In this document: one piece after another, positions 12,126 through 22,839 of the stretch
How the letters are laid out: the number at the start of each line of letters is the position of its first letter
How positions within the stretch are numbered: position 1 is the stretch's first letter
Assembly: GCA_022606135.1 (NCBI GenBank)
Contig: JABYQN010000001.1
Location: 4,854,471-4,918,470, forward strand
DNA: 64,000 bases
Reading direction: 5' to 3'
Source: Fomes fomentarius
Lineage: Eukaryota > Basidiomycota > Agaricomycetes > Polyporales > Polyporaceae
Notes under the pieces: generated by a model
Database searches by the model: none
Told to the model about the DNA's origin: nothing
What the model saw: only the letters and a program-made list of their open reading frames with translations
Made by a program: the position numbers and the translations under genes

Positions 12126-13899
12126 ATGGCCGACTTATCACCTCCACGCCTCTTCCTATCCAACAACCTCACAGGGTACTTGGATGACCTTGTTGGAAGC
12201 AACTCCATGTCCTCGTCCGGCATCTGGGGCGGCTTCATCTACCAGATCCTCGCCACTTCTCTATTTGGTATGTCATGTTCTTCCTCCAGACAGTCGCGGC
12301 TTACATGCTCTCACATGGCAGGTGGCCTTACGATCTGCGCTGGGGTTGCAGCCATCGCACTCATGTCCGTACCCGTCCTTCAATTTCTCTGCCGTCGCTC
12401 ACATCATAACACACAGCAGAGGTGGCACAAGTCATCCTAGCCGCCCACGCACCCTGCTGCTAGCCGCCATCGGCGTCATGTATGTAGCCACCGCCGTATT
12501 TATCACAGCGAACCTGTACAGCGCCTCGCTCTACGTGACATCTCAGGCCATCACTGCCCAAAACCTCAATTCGACGATCGGCTGTCTCCGAGCACATCCA
12601 GCAGCAGATCAACTCACGCTCAGCTGCATGCAGGAATCGTTCTGGGACCCGCCATTGAATACTGTACGCGAAAGACACGTCGTTCGTCGACAGCAGTGCG
12701 CGAGCACCGCCGCTCTCACCGTTGATGTCGGTATATGCGATGCTATCTTCTACTAAACACTCACCGCCTACAATACTAGGTAGCTATCGGAGACGCAATC
12801 GTCTGGTGGAGAGCCTGGGCAGTCTGGAGAGGCAGTCGCGCCGTGTCTCTTGTGGGCCTCCTCTTCATCCTCCTTACAATCGGCGAGTCCCTTCCTGTCC
12901 CGCATCCCGCATGTTTCTCATCTTGTTCCAGTCATGAGCGCGCTGAACGCCACGAACGCATGCACCCTCGACTTCCGCGCCGGCGAGGGAGTGGACTCTA
13001 GAAGCGCCGGACTGTTCTTTGGAGATGCGTATGGTACTGCAGCCTCTGTACTGACTCTGGCAGCGAACGTGGCTGCAACGGCTCTCATAGGCTATCAGGC
13101 ATGGTGAGCTCCGCGCTTTCCGAGTGAAATTCGCATCACTGAGAGTGTCCGTTCAGGGTGAACAGGAGATTCATCTGGAAAGGTGACACGGTCGACGGAT
13201 CGTCCTCCTCCCAGATCGAGAAGGTCTTCTCGCTCCTCCTCGAGTCGGGAGTGGTGTATTGCCTCATATGGGTAAGCTCACCGAGAGGGAGGGAGGGAAG
13301 CGCAACGACGACGACGACGCTGACTATCCGATGCCAACTCAGACCGTCGTCGTCGTCGGGCACGCCTACTGGAACTCGGCGATCTCGCAGAGCAATCTGG
13401 CCAGCTTCAGCGTGGACGCCGTCAATCGCACGCTGTCCGTGGGCACATTCGTCCTCGTCGTCAGCCAGTTCGTCAACGGCGCTCTTGTTCCGATCATCGT
13501 GAGCAGTATTACCCGTCTCTCTTCCTTTTCCTTTCATCTCCCCCTCAGCTCAGCTCAGCTGACACCGGCCCTGCCATGCCCACCCCGTAGGCGATATATC
13601 CGACCGTCATTGTTATCGTCGTCACGCTGAACAGGTCCTGCTGCGATGCTGTGGTGACCCATTGTCGTCCGGATCCCCCCGGTCGTGGGGCCGTGACTCT
13701 CACCTCCATCGGCTTTCGTCACGATAGTTTGGAGCTTGGAGGCGACAGTGCGGAGGACGACAACACATCGTGCCCGTCTCCGTCATCATTGCTGGCAGAT
13801 GCAGCAGCAGCAGCAGCAGAGGGACACGCGGCGACGCCACTCAGCAATGCTGCCGCCACGTTGAGGAGTCACACCGAGCACAGCCAACTCGGACTGTAG
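12126..13899 (+). CDS. Seven-TM-like integral membrane protein (MADLSPP type)
   Basis: Apparently intact gene of about eight exons with short introns. It starts MADLSPPRLFLSNN, then has hydrophobic segments including SSGIWGGFIYQILATSLFG, GLTICAGVAAIAL, TLLLAAIGVMYVATAVF and a Trp-rich AIGDAIVWWRAWAVW. Later exons carry ANVAATALIGYQAW, a polar loop, KVFSLLLESGVVYCLIW, SQFVNGALVPII and AIYPTVIVIVVTLNRS, followed by a polar tail with a poly-Ala run encoded by GCA repeats near 13800. I recognise this as an agaricomycete-expanded family, but no functional name is known to me. Topology suggests seven TM helices with a cytosolic tail; receptor function is only a guess. Paralogues lie at 42003-43891 and 46640-48487, with N-terminal fragments at 31.9 and 37.7 kb. 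Confidence 0.75.
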
Positions 13900-14569
13900 A
13901 CACGCCCCCGAGCAATACTATTGTCATTCTGACTGGGAAATGTACTTCGCATGCTTGGAACTGCTTGCACCGCCAGAAGACTGCATGGTGAACTATGTCA
14001 AAATCGTGGGTGCGACTGCCAGTGCTCGTGTGTTCACCCCCCGGTCATCGACCTCGGAGGCGCCCAGGAAGCGCCAGATAGGGAGGAATGGCGTTCACTA
14101 CATATTTACTATTAACTTCGTCTTCACCAGTTCTTCACTAAGAACCACTCGGAGACCACACATGCTCTCGTGCACAGTGACGAAAGAGGGCGCAGGGCGC
14201 AGACAGGACAGACTGACGGGCGCTCGGAGGACTCGGACAGGACTGGGTGCAGCCGTCCTTTGGAGGACTTTGAAGGTGCCAAGGGATCTGGGGGACAGTT
14301 GGAAGCCGCGTCGCTCAAGGTGTCATCGGACGTGACACGCCCCCGACGTCGCTGTGTTCTCTCTCACTTTGGCCCGATGGTGCTCTCTGGACCGACATAT
14401 CATATATGTTAGTGTTCCCAACCGCACACGAAGTTGGCTCACAGGGGCCGTGTCATACCTTCAAGCTTCGTCCAGCTCTACTGGCACTGGTAACATCGCT
14501 CGGATACCCTCCCTCGCCCTCCCCTTCCCGCACTAGCGACCAGCTCAAAGTCGAAGAGGACAGCCCTGA
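13900..14569. other. No gene recognised
   Basis: 3' flank of the seven-TM gene running into the tail of the decayed kinase-like gene. No ORF with recognisable content. Confidence 0.45.
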
Positions 14570-15950
14570 CCCTTATGGACGAACAGGTTTTGGCCTCCGC
14601 AGACCGTCAGACGCAGATCCCCAAACACGAACTTGAACCCGCGGCCGACTCGGATTGTGCCACACCGTCACGTGGCGCGTCGGCTCCTGTGCGAGGCTCC
14701 TCGGTGATGTAGTCCAGACTTCATGGCCCCGGGGGACGACCCACAAGCCCACGTCGGACGCATACGCACAGTATCGCGTGTATCCTCGGACCCGGACCCT
14801 GTGAGGACGCGTCGCGGTTAAGAGATTTATAGGATGTTGGGCCTTCGGAGTCACGCCGGTCGCAAGTGCGTCAGATTCCTATCTATAGTAGGGAGTAACA
14901 CAAGCGTAGCGACGGTAGTCCGAGCTATATGGAATCCTAACCCTGTCCATATCCCTTACAGGGGTACTCCGAGTCGTCGGCCACCTTTGCCTTTGTGGGG
15001 TATTCGTCAGGTTCTTCCGTACATCGTGCGCGGAAGAGCCTGTGCGATATTTGGCATCATCCAGACGGGTGTGGAGTAGCCCCTGGCCCTTTGGGCGGGG
15101 CACCACGGAGGTGTAGTCTGTCAGGTTTTGCACGATAACTTGAAGCCTGTCGGCGAACACTGCGCCGCTGATGTCATGCTGAAGAACAGTGCGGGACAGT
15201 AGCAAAGCTTCCTGATCTTCCGTTCCTGTGACAGAACGGTCTAGAGAGAATCGAGGTAACAACACACTGGCATTGAGTATGGGCCTCGTCAGAGGAGTAT
15301 ATAGGGACGCCCGGCCATGTGGTTTGATGGTGCGCGACGCCACAAGAGAGTGAACGAGTCTAGAGGTCGACTGCACGCGCGATAAAACGTTGCGCATGGC
15401 CGCTGAGCCCCTTGTGCTTAAATTCTCTACCTTTCAGATCGCCCATGATAAACAAAGGAAGTGGGCGAAGATGATGGACGGCGGTTAATTGGAGCGAGGT
15501 CAAGTAGACGGGAATTAGGCATAAGATCTCGGTTGCTGAGTCTGGATGCGGACCTGAAGCGGCGATGCCGGCCAACCTGAGTGATATACCCTCGATCTAT
15601 TTGCAACTCGGGCGACGTCGAGGGGCAAGCCTGAGGGGATTTGGATGGCTAGCAAGGATCATTGATGACTCAAGTGTGGAACAGCATTCTGTATGCATTC
15701 GCTAGTGACGAAGTGATAGGCGTCGACTATGAAGGCCCGAGTTGTTTGTTCGGCACGAATAACAGCTTCGAGCGATAGCAGATGAGCGTACAGGGGTTGT
15801 CACAGTGGGAAATACGAGATCTAGATCTACACTGGACTCATAGATTGGTACTTCAATCGCACTGTGAGACGTGATCTTTCGGAAAGGATGTTCTTTCCGA
15901 GACTCCGACGAATGTCCTCCAGATGGCGTCTTCCAGAATGATTGGAGACA
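14570..15950 (-). pseudogene. Decayed kinase-like gene (K0)
   Basis: Nucleotide similarity to the kinase-like genes at 20.2-22.3 and 38.4-40.4 kb is spread along this stretch, but all reading frames are broken. Recognisable pieces are the catalytic-loop region (14575-14640, matching 20380-20430), a segment with LQVIVQNLTDY near 15130, HAQRFIARAVDL near 15365, and exon-1 sequence at 15780-15950. The 5' exon ends almost at the 503-bp foldback element, followed by the divergent DUF6534 copy 3. That is the same kinase/DUF6534 head-to-head order seen at 38.4-41.7 kb. Confidence 0.7.
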
Positions 15951-15952
15951 AA

Positions 15953-16455
15953 CACGACGGACAAGGCCCCGTATCTGGTATCCAGGATATTCGAAGGAAA
16001 TTAGTGGGGCACCTTAAATATGCGGCCGGTGGCCAACATATTTCCGGCAAGTGGAAGACCGTGAGTGTCCCACCTATTTCCTGGGCCTGGATTCAGTTCA
16101 GGGAGAAGCCAACTCGATCTGGTGAGGGACAAATGTCTGGCTTTGGAAGAAAATAGGAGAGTCAGACAAAGGATATTGTACCTATCCTATCGATTGTGTC
16201 GTACTTATATATCACAACCTGTTCTAGTTGTTCGTTAGATGTCAAATCCACCCTCTATCCAACCTTTGTCCCCAATAGGATCGACCCTTCTTCTCCCTGA
16301 AATGATCCCTGGCCCAGGAAATAGGTGGGACACACACAATCTAGTTCATCTCTCCACCGGCAGGAAATACGTCAGCTGCCGGGCACATATTTAAGGTGCC
16401 CCACCAATTTCCTTCTGATATCCTAAATACCAGATATAGGGCCTTGTCCGTCGTG
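15953..16455. mobile_element. 503-bp foldback/MITE-like element
   Basis: Starts CACGACGGACAAGGCC and ends with its reverse complement. The first 70 or so bases pair with the last 70, and inner segments (CCTATTTCCTGGGCC near 16070 against GGCCCAGGAAATAGG near 16313) also pair, so most of the element can fold into one long hairpin. It is non-coding. The duplicated locus at 25.4-25.5 kb lacks it: the flanking GGAGACA and GGCGGAGAATAGG-type sequences occur there with only unrelated sequence between. Flanks read AAA on both sides, so a 3-bp target duplication is possible but not convincing. Confidence 0.8.
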
Positions 16456-16951
16456 AAAGGAACTCGTGTCTGCTTTGTCCCGAAAGGCGGAGAATAGGAA
16501 TATCGAGTGTTATTTCATCCGTAGTAGCATCACCGGCGCGATCATAATTACATAAGTAGATTCATCAGTTGGTTCAATAATCTTCCGCGTTCCGGCCGCG
16601 TTGGACCAATGTCACTAGATCGTGGCTTTCAACCAGCGTATATATCTACCGTCGAAACAGACACCTACTTGCGAAAAACGAGTAACGCAGTGCGCGAGTT
16701 TCAACTTGCTGGATCATCTCTCCTTCCTTATCGGTTGCAGGATTATAATGGTTGCCCGACTCATCTGCATCGCGATCCGTATCATACCATGCATAATAGA
16801 TCTGCCATCATCTGCCATCTCGGGATGCGCCACTACCGTGGACGGTGTAACTCCGGCTGTCGATCACCGGGTTCAGTCCACATAAACTGTCACTGCGCCT
16901 TCGTCGATCCTTTCGACCCCGCCGCATGCTGCTCACCATCAACCTCTCACA

Positions 16952-19061
16952 ATGAGTGCTCCCTTCGACCTCGAGGCGCACCTAAGGTGGAAGTAAGTCC
17001 TTCTCTCGCCTTTTCGTTCCATCTCCAGCTCATTCCGGATCGTACAGAGCTGGTGTGATCCTGTGCAGCCTCGGTATCACGGGAACGTAAGTGTCTCTCC
17101 GTTTTATCAAACACAACACTTCAAATCCGTTCGCATCGTTCCACAGGATCTTTGGAGGTATCTTACTCGTCATTCTCCTGTCCACCACTCCGAGTCTTCA
17201 CGCGCCTTCCCATAGTCGCCACCGGTCAGGTGGCCTCATACTTTCACCACTATTGGCGTGAGGACAGATGTATGTTGAGGACGGCTGTGCGTTTGATCTA
17301 TCACGCTCCGCACGGTCTTCGCTTTGACACTGATGACATGTATGGCCGCAAGGTCTGGGCCGTTTGGACATTGGATTGTCTCCAAATGGCGCTATATTCA
17401 TACGCCGGTCAGCCGTCTGCGTTAGCTGTCCACGTGTGGTACTAACTCACGATCGTCACAGTTGTGCATTATCTGGTGTACGCTCACAATGACCTAGTCG
17501 GTCAATCGAAGATCGCATGGTATGTCTATATCTTTCCGATAGTGGTGTTATGTCTACACGTACTTACCTAGACCATCACAGGACAGCAAGCGTGAGTGCT
17601 GTCGAATGTTGCAGTCCAGCAGAGCGCACATCTCACACCGGTTCTCCAAACGATCATAGGGACAAACAGCCGTGAATGTAAGTCGACCACGTCAAGCAAG
17701 TCGGATAGCACTCTAACATCACGCACATCTAAGGCTACCCTTGTTGCTCTGGTCCAACTGTATGTCTTTTTACTGAATGACATCAACGTATCATTCATTT
17801 CTCTCTCCGTGTAGGTTCTACGTGCTCCGAGTATCAGCCCGTACGTCTGACTCCAGCCGTCGTGCCACAGTATCTCATCTATGGCTCGCAGTTTGTAGAT
17901 ACACTGCCGTCACAGTATCCTTGGTATGTTTTCCCCTGGGTCCCACATAACAATTCATCTGATTGGCTCTAAAAACAGTTGCTCCTGGTCGTAGCGAGTT
18001 GGGGTATTGTGATCATGCAACATCGACGTTTGGTCTGCACCGCTGACTTCGCCTTGGCGCGCCTCCAGCCCTTAGCATACGTGAGTCCATCTGCAACATC
18101 TGGCGGTCCTTCGTTCACCACATTCCGGACAGTGCTCGTGGTTAAGCTGTTCGCCACTTCCCTTGACCTGGCCCGGGTCAGCGGTACTAATGTGATATGG
18201 CCTTCCTAGCGCATCGACAGAGTCCGTGGCCGCGCTCTCTGGTCTGGAGGTGAATGTCATTGTAGAGATACAAATACCGGCGATGCTAAGTCTGCTCCTA
18301 GGAACACGTGGTCCTGAATAACTCACTAATTGCCGCAACGGACATCGCGATTAGTTTGACCCTCGTGGCTCTCTTGATCACGTCCAGAACGGGCGGTTCG
18401 AGGTCAGTATGCAGCCTCACGTTAATCGTGCTAATGCCGATCTCAAGTCTCATGATGCGTAGGACGAAACGGTTGATTAATCGACTGATCTTCTACACCA
18501 TCAATACTGGCCTGATGACTAGGTATGCGAGTCTTCCTACGTTTCCACGGTTGAAATCGTTCTCACTATCTCATGACGTGCAGCGTTCTCGCGCTGCTAG
18601 CGGTCGTAACGGTATGTTCTCTACGACCGTGTCTCATGAACACCATCCTAAGATCTTCTTCATATGCATAGAACCTGACCAAGGGTGACACGATGCTATA
18701 CGTCCTATTCTCATATGTCGGTACCAGTCGTGAGTCGCCCGTTCGTCGTCTGCGATTTCCGACTGAATCGCACGCAACCATCGTCAGTGTACACGGTGTC
18801 CATGGTCGCCAGTCTGAACGCGCGTGAAGGTCTGCGCAACCACATGGCTGAGGTAACAGGCATGACGACTATCCCGACTATCGCAAGTTTGCGTGGGGAT
18901 GGGAACATCACCGTCATGGATATGCATAATTCAAGGAACCGCGCAGTGCGCATGTGAGTAGACCTCCGCTCTTCGATCTCCTGGGACCATAGTCTGATCA
19001 TCCTCTCACCATAAGACCCCCTGCGGTGTTCATTGAGACCTCCGTTGAGACGGCTCACTAA
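16952..19061 (+). CDS. DUF6534-family membrane protein, copy 3 (best preserved)
   Basis: Runs from ATG at 16952 to TAA at 19059-19061 with about ten short introns. In order: MSAPFDLEAHLRW; an intron ending before GTATCACGGG; TIFG joined to VATGQVASYF; REDR; AVWAVWTLDCLQMALYSY; VHYLVYAHNDLVGQSKIAW; TASATLVALVQLFYVLRVSAL; WGIVIMQHRRLV; DIAISLTLVALLITSRTGG; RLINRLIFYTINTGLMTRY; LFSYVGTS; SVYTVSMVASLNAREGL. The last exon is entered through the intron starting at 18955 (gtgagt). Unlike copies 1, 2 and 4 it has CAA at 18018-18020, so this is the likeliest functional copy. It is divergent from the dead kinase-like gene K0, with the foldback element and about 500 bp between them. The exon-2 acceptor context differs slightly from paralogues and should be checked with transcripts. 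Confidence 0.7.
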
Positions 19062-19870
19062 TCGCGCGGGACTACGTATTACACGGGGTACGCTCTCCTG
19101 AGGGGTACTTATCGACGCTATAGTTCGTCATGCAGCGCAAGGGTACACAGTGTGTCAGGGTCGAGTTCTCGGTCGCTAGTTCAAAGTTGTTCTCCCTTCG
19201 GCATGAGTCTTCTCGCCGCCACTGTCGGCTGTCAGATCATACTCCCAATATATATCCTCCTGCGTCCTGGTCAAATAAGCCCGGAAGTTCGCTATACTCA
19301 CGGCAGCGAGAAGCCCAAGAGAGTGTCGGAGAAAAGGCATCCGTCCGAATGTAATTGCACGGACGATGAGAGTCACGGAAGCCTTATTGAACTTCTCATC
19401 CGGCGTCCACGTGCGAAGCTCGTGCTATGCGTGCGTCACGTTCACACCCCAGCATTCATCGTCCGACGTCTGCTAGGCTGAGACTGTAGACATATCGCGG
19501 AAGGGCCCTGGTGCATGCCTCGAACATCAGAGAGAATATAGCGACGACGAATGGGACGGCGTGGCCTGTGCGGCTTGCACGTACAAGGGAACGTCAGAGA
19601 TATAGACTACTGTACTCGCCGATCGGAAGAGGGGCGAGATGACAAAGACAATTGAAGCGAGGGGTTAGAGCGAGGTTATGTGTTGTTTCAGACACAATTC
19701 TTCCGCAATGATTAAGGTGTGGCTCCCTCCATACTAACATAGCGACCGCTGACAAACGCGGTCGATGCATAGACGGACCTGACTCCGGTGGTTTTAGTCA
19801 GCCGAACTCACAACTTGGTTCCTGGTCATAACTAACTGCAGATCGTATCCCAATTAACTGAATTCACTGA
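19062..19870. other. 3' flank of DUF6534 copy 3; no gene supported
   Basis: The first 250 bp match the 3' flanks of copies 2 and 4, with a shared core GCCACTGTCGGCTG near 19220. The part at 19300-19480 is repeated in the same orientation at 25770-25940, with the shared phrase HGSLIELLIRRPRAKLVL in one frame. No start, stop and splice structure could be assembled, so this may be a gene relic that was copied with its neighbours. Confidence 0.45.
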
Positions 19871-19879
19871 ACTTGGAGT

Positions 19880-20180
19880 CGCCAGTACTAACCATACGCC
19901 CTGCGCTGCACAGCACACCTGTGGTCAGTACAGTATTCGAGCATGCTCTCCACTGGTGGCACCTCGAAATTGAAGCACGATGTACAATGCGCCTTCAGAT
20001 ACCACCCACGAAGGTGCGAGCGCGAAACAGTGCGCAGAAATCGGAGAGGAGAAACTAACGGGGCGCATCGGTGGGACCGGCGCCGCTCAGCTGTCCGTCC
20101 CGAGGAAGGTGAGTGTCACATACAGTGCACAGACCAATGTAGTATGTCACCAATTCCAACTACAGGATACACAAGATGGG
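19880..20180 (+). repeat. Dispersed fragment, copy 1 of 3
   Basis: Begins CAGCACACCTGTGGTCAGT at 19913. Related sequence occurs inverted at about 25950-26160 and, for its first part, directly at about 35310-35370. It contains one open stretch ending in a phrase like VSVTYSAQTNVVCH, but no domain is recognised. Probably a gene relic carried with the duplications. Confidence 0.5.
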
Positions 20181-20183
20181 TCA

Positions 20184-22290
20184 CTAACGATGAACCGGCT
20201 GTCCAGTTAGATATTCAAACTGGTATGCATCATGTCCCTTGGTGATGAGTCCTCCCCGTTTCACCGTCTCATGCCTTGCGTCCCTTTCGTCGACCAACAC
20301 AATGTTACTCGGATACCGCGCCTCGCCGTCCTTCCCGCACCAGTCAAAGCCAAACAGCACAACCCTGTCGCACATGACGAACAGGTTTGGCCTCCGCAGG
20401 TCCCCAAACACGAACCCGCGTTCGTGCACCATCACAACCGCCGTACGGAGCGATTCGACGTGCACGGGGCTCGTCAGCTCCCGTGCCTCCTCGGTGATGC
20501 AGTCCATGACGATCACCCACAAGCCCACATCGGGCTCAAACGCGCAGTGCCGCAGCTTCGGTGCTAGCGAGGCGGCTTCGAGCATCGCGTGCACTGTGCG
20601 ATTGTAGCGATGTGCAAACTTGACCACAACTTGGACTCTTTCTCCGTCGGGCGCACTCGCACGATGAGCCTCGGCGAGGAAGACTGCTTTACCAACCAGG
20701 TTCGGGACCAGTGCTGTTCGTGAGGATGAAGTCTTCCCCGCTCTCGCGATACCTGGTGAAATGGGGGCCGATGAAGGAGGGCGCAGGGCGGGCGGCAACT
20801 GCAGCACGAGGGCGAACGCCGCGCTGCGGCCCGAAGTACGAGCCAACGACTGTTCTGTAGTAGTTGTCAAGCTCTGCGACACAGATCCTGAGCGCGCGGA
20901 ACAGCCTCGCGACGCGATATCCTGCATCATCCAGAGCGGTGCGGCCAATCTCACTTGAGCGAGGCACGACCGAGATATAGTCTGTCAGGTTCTCGACGAT
21001 GAGTCTGTCGGCGAACACAGCGCCGCTGACGATGATGTGTGGACCAGGCATGCCGATCAACAGTGCGGGACAACAGCAGACCTCCCTGATCGTCCGTGCC
21101 TGTAACAGCAATGTCAAATGAATATTCAAACATAACGAATAGATCCAGAACTACTACCCTCTTCAGAGGAGTATATGGCGACATAGTCGCATTCGGCCTG
21201 GGCGTTCGGATCGCATGCACCGGTCCCAACATCTTCTTTCACCTCTCTTATGGTGGGGATGATAAGGAAGCAGTCGGGAGTCTCTATGGAGGCCACTCGG
21301 CCATTGGATTGGAGTGTACCTGATGCGAACGTGAGAGTGATTGACTCTAAGATAGTTGGATGGACGGCCTCCCCATTGTAGGCCTTGATTCGTCTGGCCT
21401 CCACGCCGTAAAAGTCTACTGCGTCGTTGACAAACCATTGCGCACGCTCAAGCTCCTCGTGCGTGAGTTCCGTATCTTCGAGGTTGGCCATGATGGAGAG
21501 GAAGTGAGCAAAGACGGGATGATAGATGGCGATTGGACGGGCAGCGAGATCAAGTGGACGGAAGTTGTATACCGCGTCCTGCCTACTAGGCGTCTGAGTC
21601 TTCATGCGGTTGCGTACGACAGCGCCCTCCGACGGAGAAGCTCGGGCTCGGGCAGCACCTGCGAGGGACTCGCGACCTATAGGGAGATGGTGTGAATTAT
21701 CTACAGGGAGGGGAACTCACGAATCTGACCCTGCGATTCATTCACTTCATGCAACACGGGCAATGTCGATGGGTGAGCGGGAGGCGTGATGGCTAAGAAG
21801 GATGGAAGAATCAATGAAGGACAGATAATTCACAGCTCTTGGCCTGGTACGCACTCAAAACAAGCAACTTCTTCAATTGCGCCTCCTCCCACAATCTCAA
21901 CGAAACATACTTCGAGCGTGGCACCGCATTTTCTTCAAGGTATTCGCTGTTGACCACCTGATAGGCGTTTTTGAAGGCCTTAGTTGTCTGTCCGATAGGA
22001 CGGATGTCAGCTTCGAGCCCATAGCAAAGAATGAGGGTGAGTATCAGGTCGTGCGAGGTCACAGGTTTGGCGTACTTGATAGACCGTGACACTGATCGCG
22101 CTGTGAGGCGGAATCTGGAAGACATCTTCACTGCCACAAATCTCCTCGAGGGTGATGTCCTGTAGATTGGATACATAAATTCTTTCCCCATGCACGAACT
22201 CCCAGGCAACGTTAATGAGGAACTCCAGGCTATCCCAACCAGACAGGGAACGGAGGACAGGGACTTCGAATTCGAGTATTTTTGTTCGTT
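20184..22290 (-). pseudogene. Kinase-like gene K1, several lesions
   Basis: Paralogue of the kinase-like gene at 38.4-40.4 kb. An N-terminal region (PVLRSLSGWDSLEFLINVA) is followed by a middle domain (YHPVFAHFLSIMANLEDTEL, IREVKEDVGTG, LIVENLTDYISVVP) and a protein-kinase-like lobe. The lobe retains VVVKFAHRY (the presumed ATP-binding Lys), VFGDLRRPNLFV (catalytic-loop Asp and Asn), a FGFDW motif in place of DFG, and GEARYP. Lesions are visible against K2: no in-frame ATG at the N terminus, the first intron's acceptor reads TGG instead of TAG near 22010, and a single-base frameshift near 20700 between FILTNSTG and AVFLAEAH. The family is common in Agaricomycetes as kinase-like proteins resembling the FunK1 group; substrates are unknown. 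Confidence 0.7.
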
Positions 22291-22479
22291 TTCTCCTTCC
22301 TTAGCGGCAGGCATGGTACGAGAGCAAGAGCACAAGAGCAAGCGTGGGCTGAGAGAAGTTCAACTCGAAGTTGTGGCCTAAAGTTCACACGTCAATAGAG
22401 ACAATCCAGAATCCGTGAGATCTCCCAGAAGCGTCGGAGATTTCCCCAGCGCTACCGGGGGATTAGGTCAGCATTTTGC

Positions 22480-22839
22480 GGCAGTCAGCTGAACATATCT
22501 GCAAGCACGATGCACTCGTGCCAGTACTTACATACCCAACTCAATTCTTGGGGACGCGGGACGCGTTGAGAGCTTATTGATGCTTCTCGCTGCCGTGCGT
22601 ATGACGAACTTCCGGGCCTATTTGACCCCGGCGCAGGAGGAGATATATTCCTTGGGAGTATGATCTGCCAGCCGACAGTGGCGCCGAGAAGACTCATACA
22701 GAAAGGTAGAACCATCAGGCAACCAAGAAGTGGAAGATCGTGTACCGTGGCGCTGCATGACGACGACATATAGAAAGAGCGCGTCGATAGGGACCCCTAA
22801 GGGGAGCGTACACGATGTACTACGTGGTGCCGTGCACGA
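22480..22839. repeat. 3' flank repeat of DUF6534 copy 4 plus a small fragment of the Cys-rich membrane-protein gene
   Basis: The stretch near 22660-22830 is the inverted counterpart of 19062-19260 and a direct counterpart of 8060-8280. At 22500-22540, GCAAGCACGATGCACTCGTG and flanking bases match the first intron of the Cys-rich gene at about 28188, so a piece of that intron seems to have been copied here. No coding capacity. Confidence 0.55.

Larger units (their letters stand above)
15780..19480. repeat. Inverted duplication, left arm (partner 22.5-25.66 kb)
   Basis: The kinase 5' end, the DUF6534 gene and its 3' flank are repeated in inverse orientation at 25660 down to about 22500. The arms surround the kinase-like gene K1. 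The left arm carries the 503-bp foldback insertion that the right arm lacks. Confidence 0.8.

Noticed and set aside
17596..17820. HLTPVLQTIIG-type ORF conserved in all DUF6534 copies
   Set aside because: It falls in an intron: joining WTAS directly to ATLVALVQLFYV gives the family sequence, so the ORF is conserved only because the DNA was duplicated.
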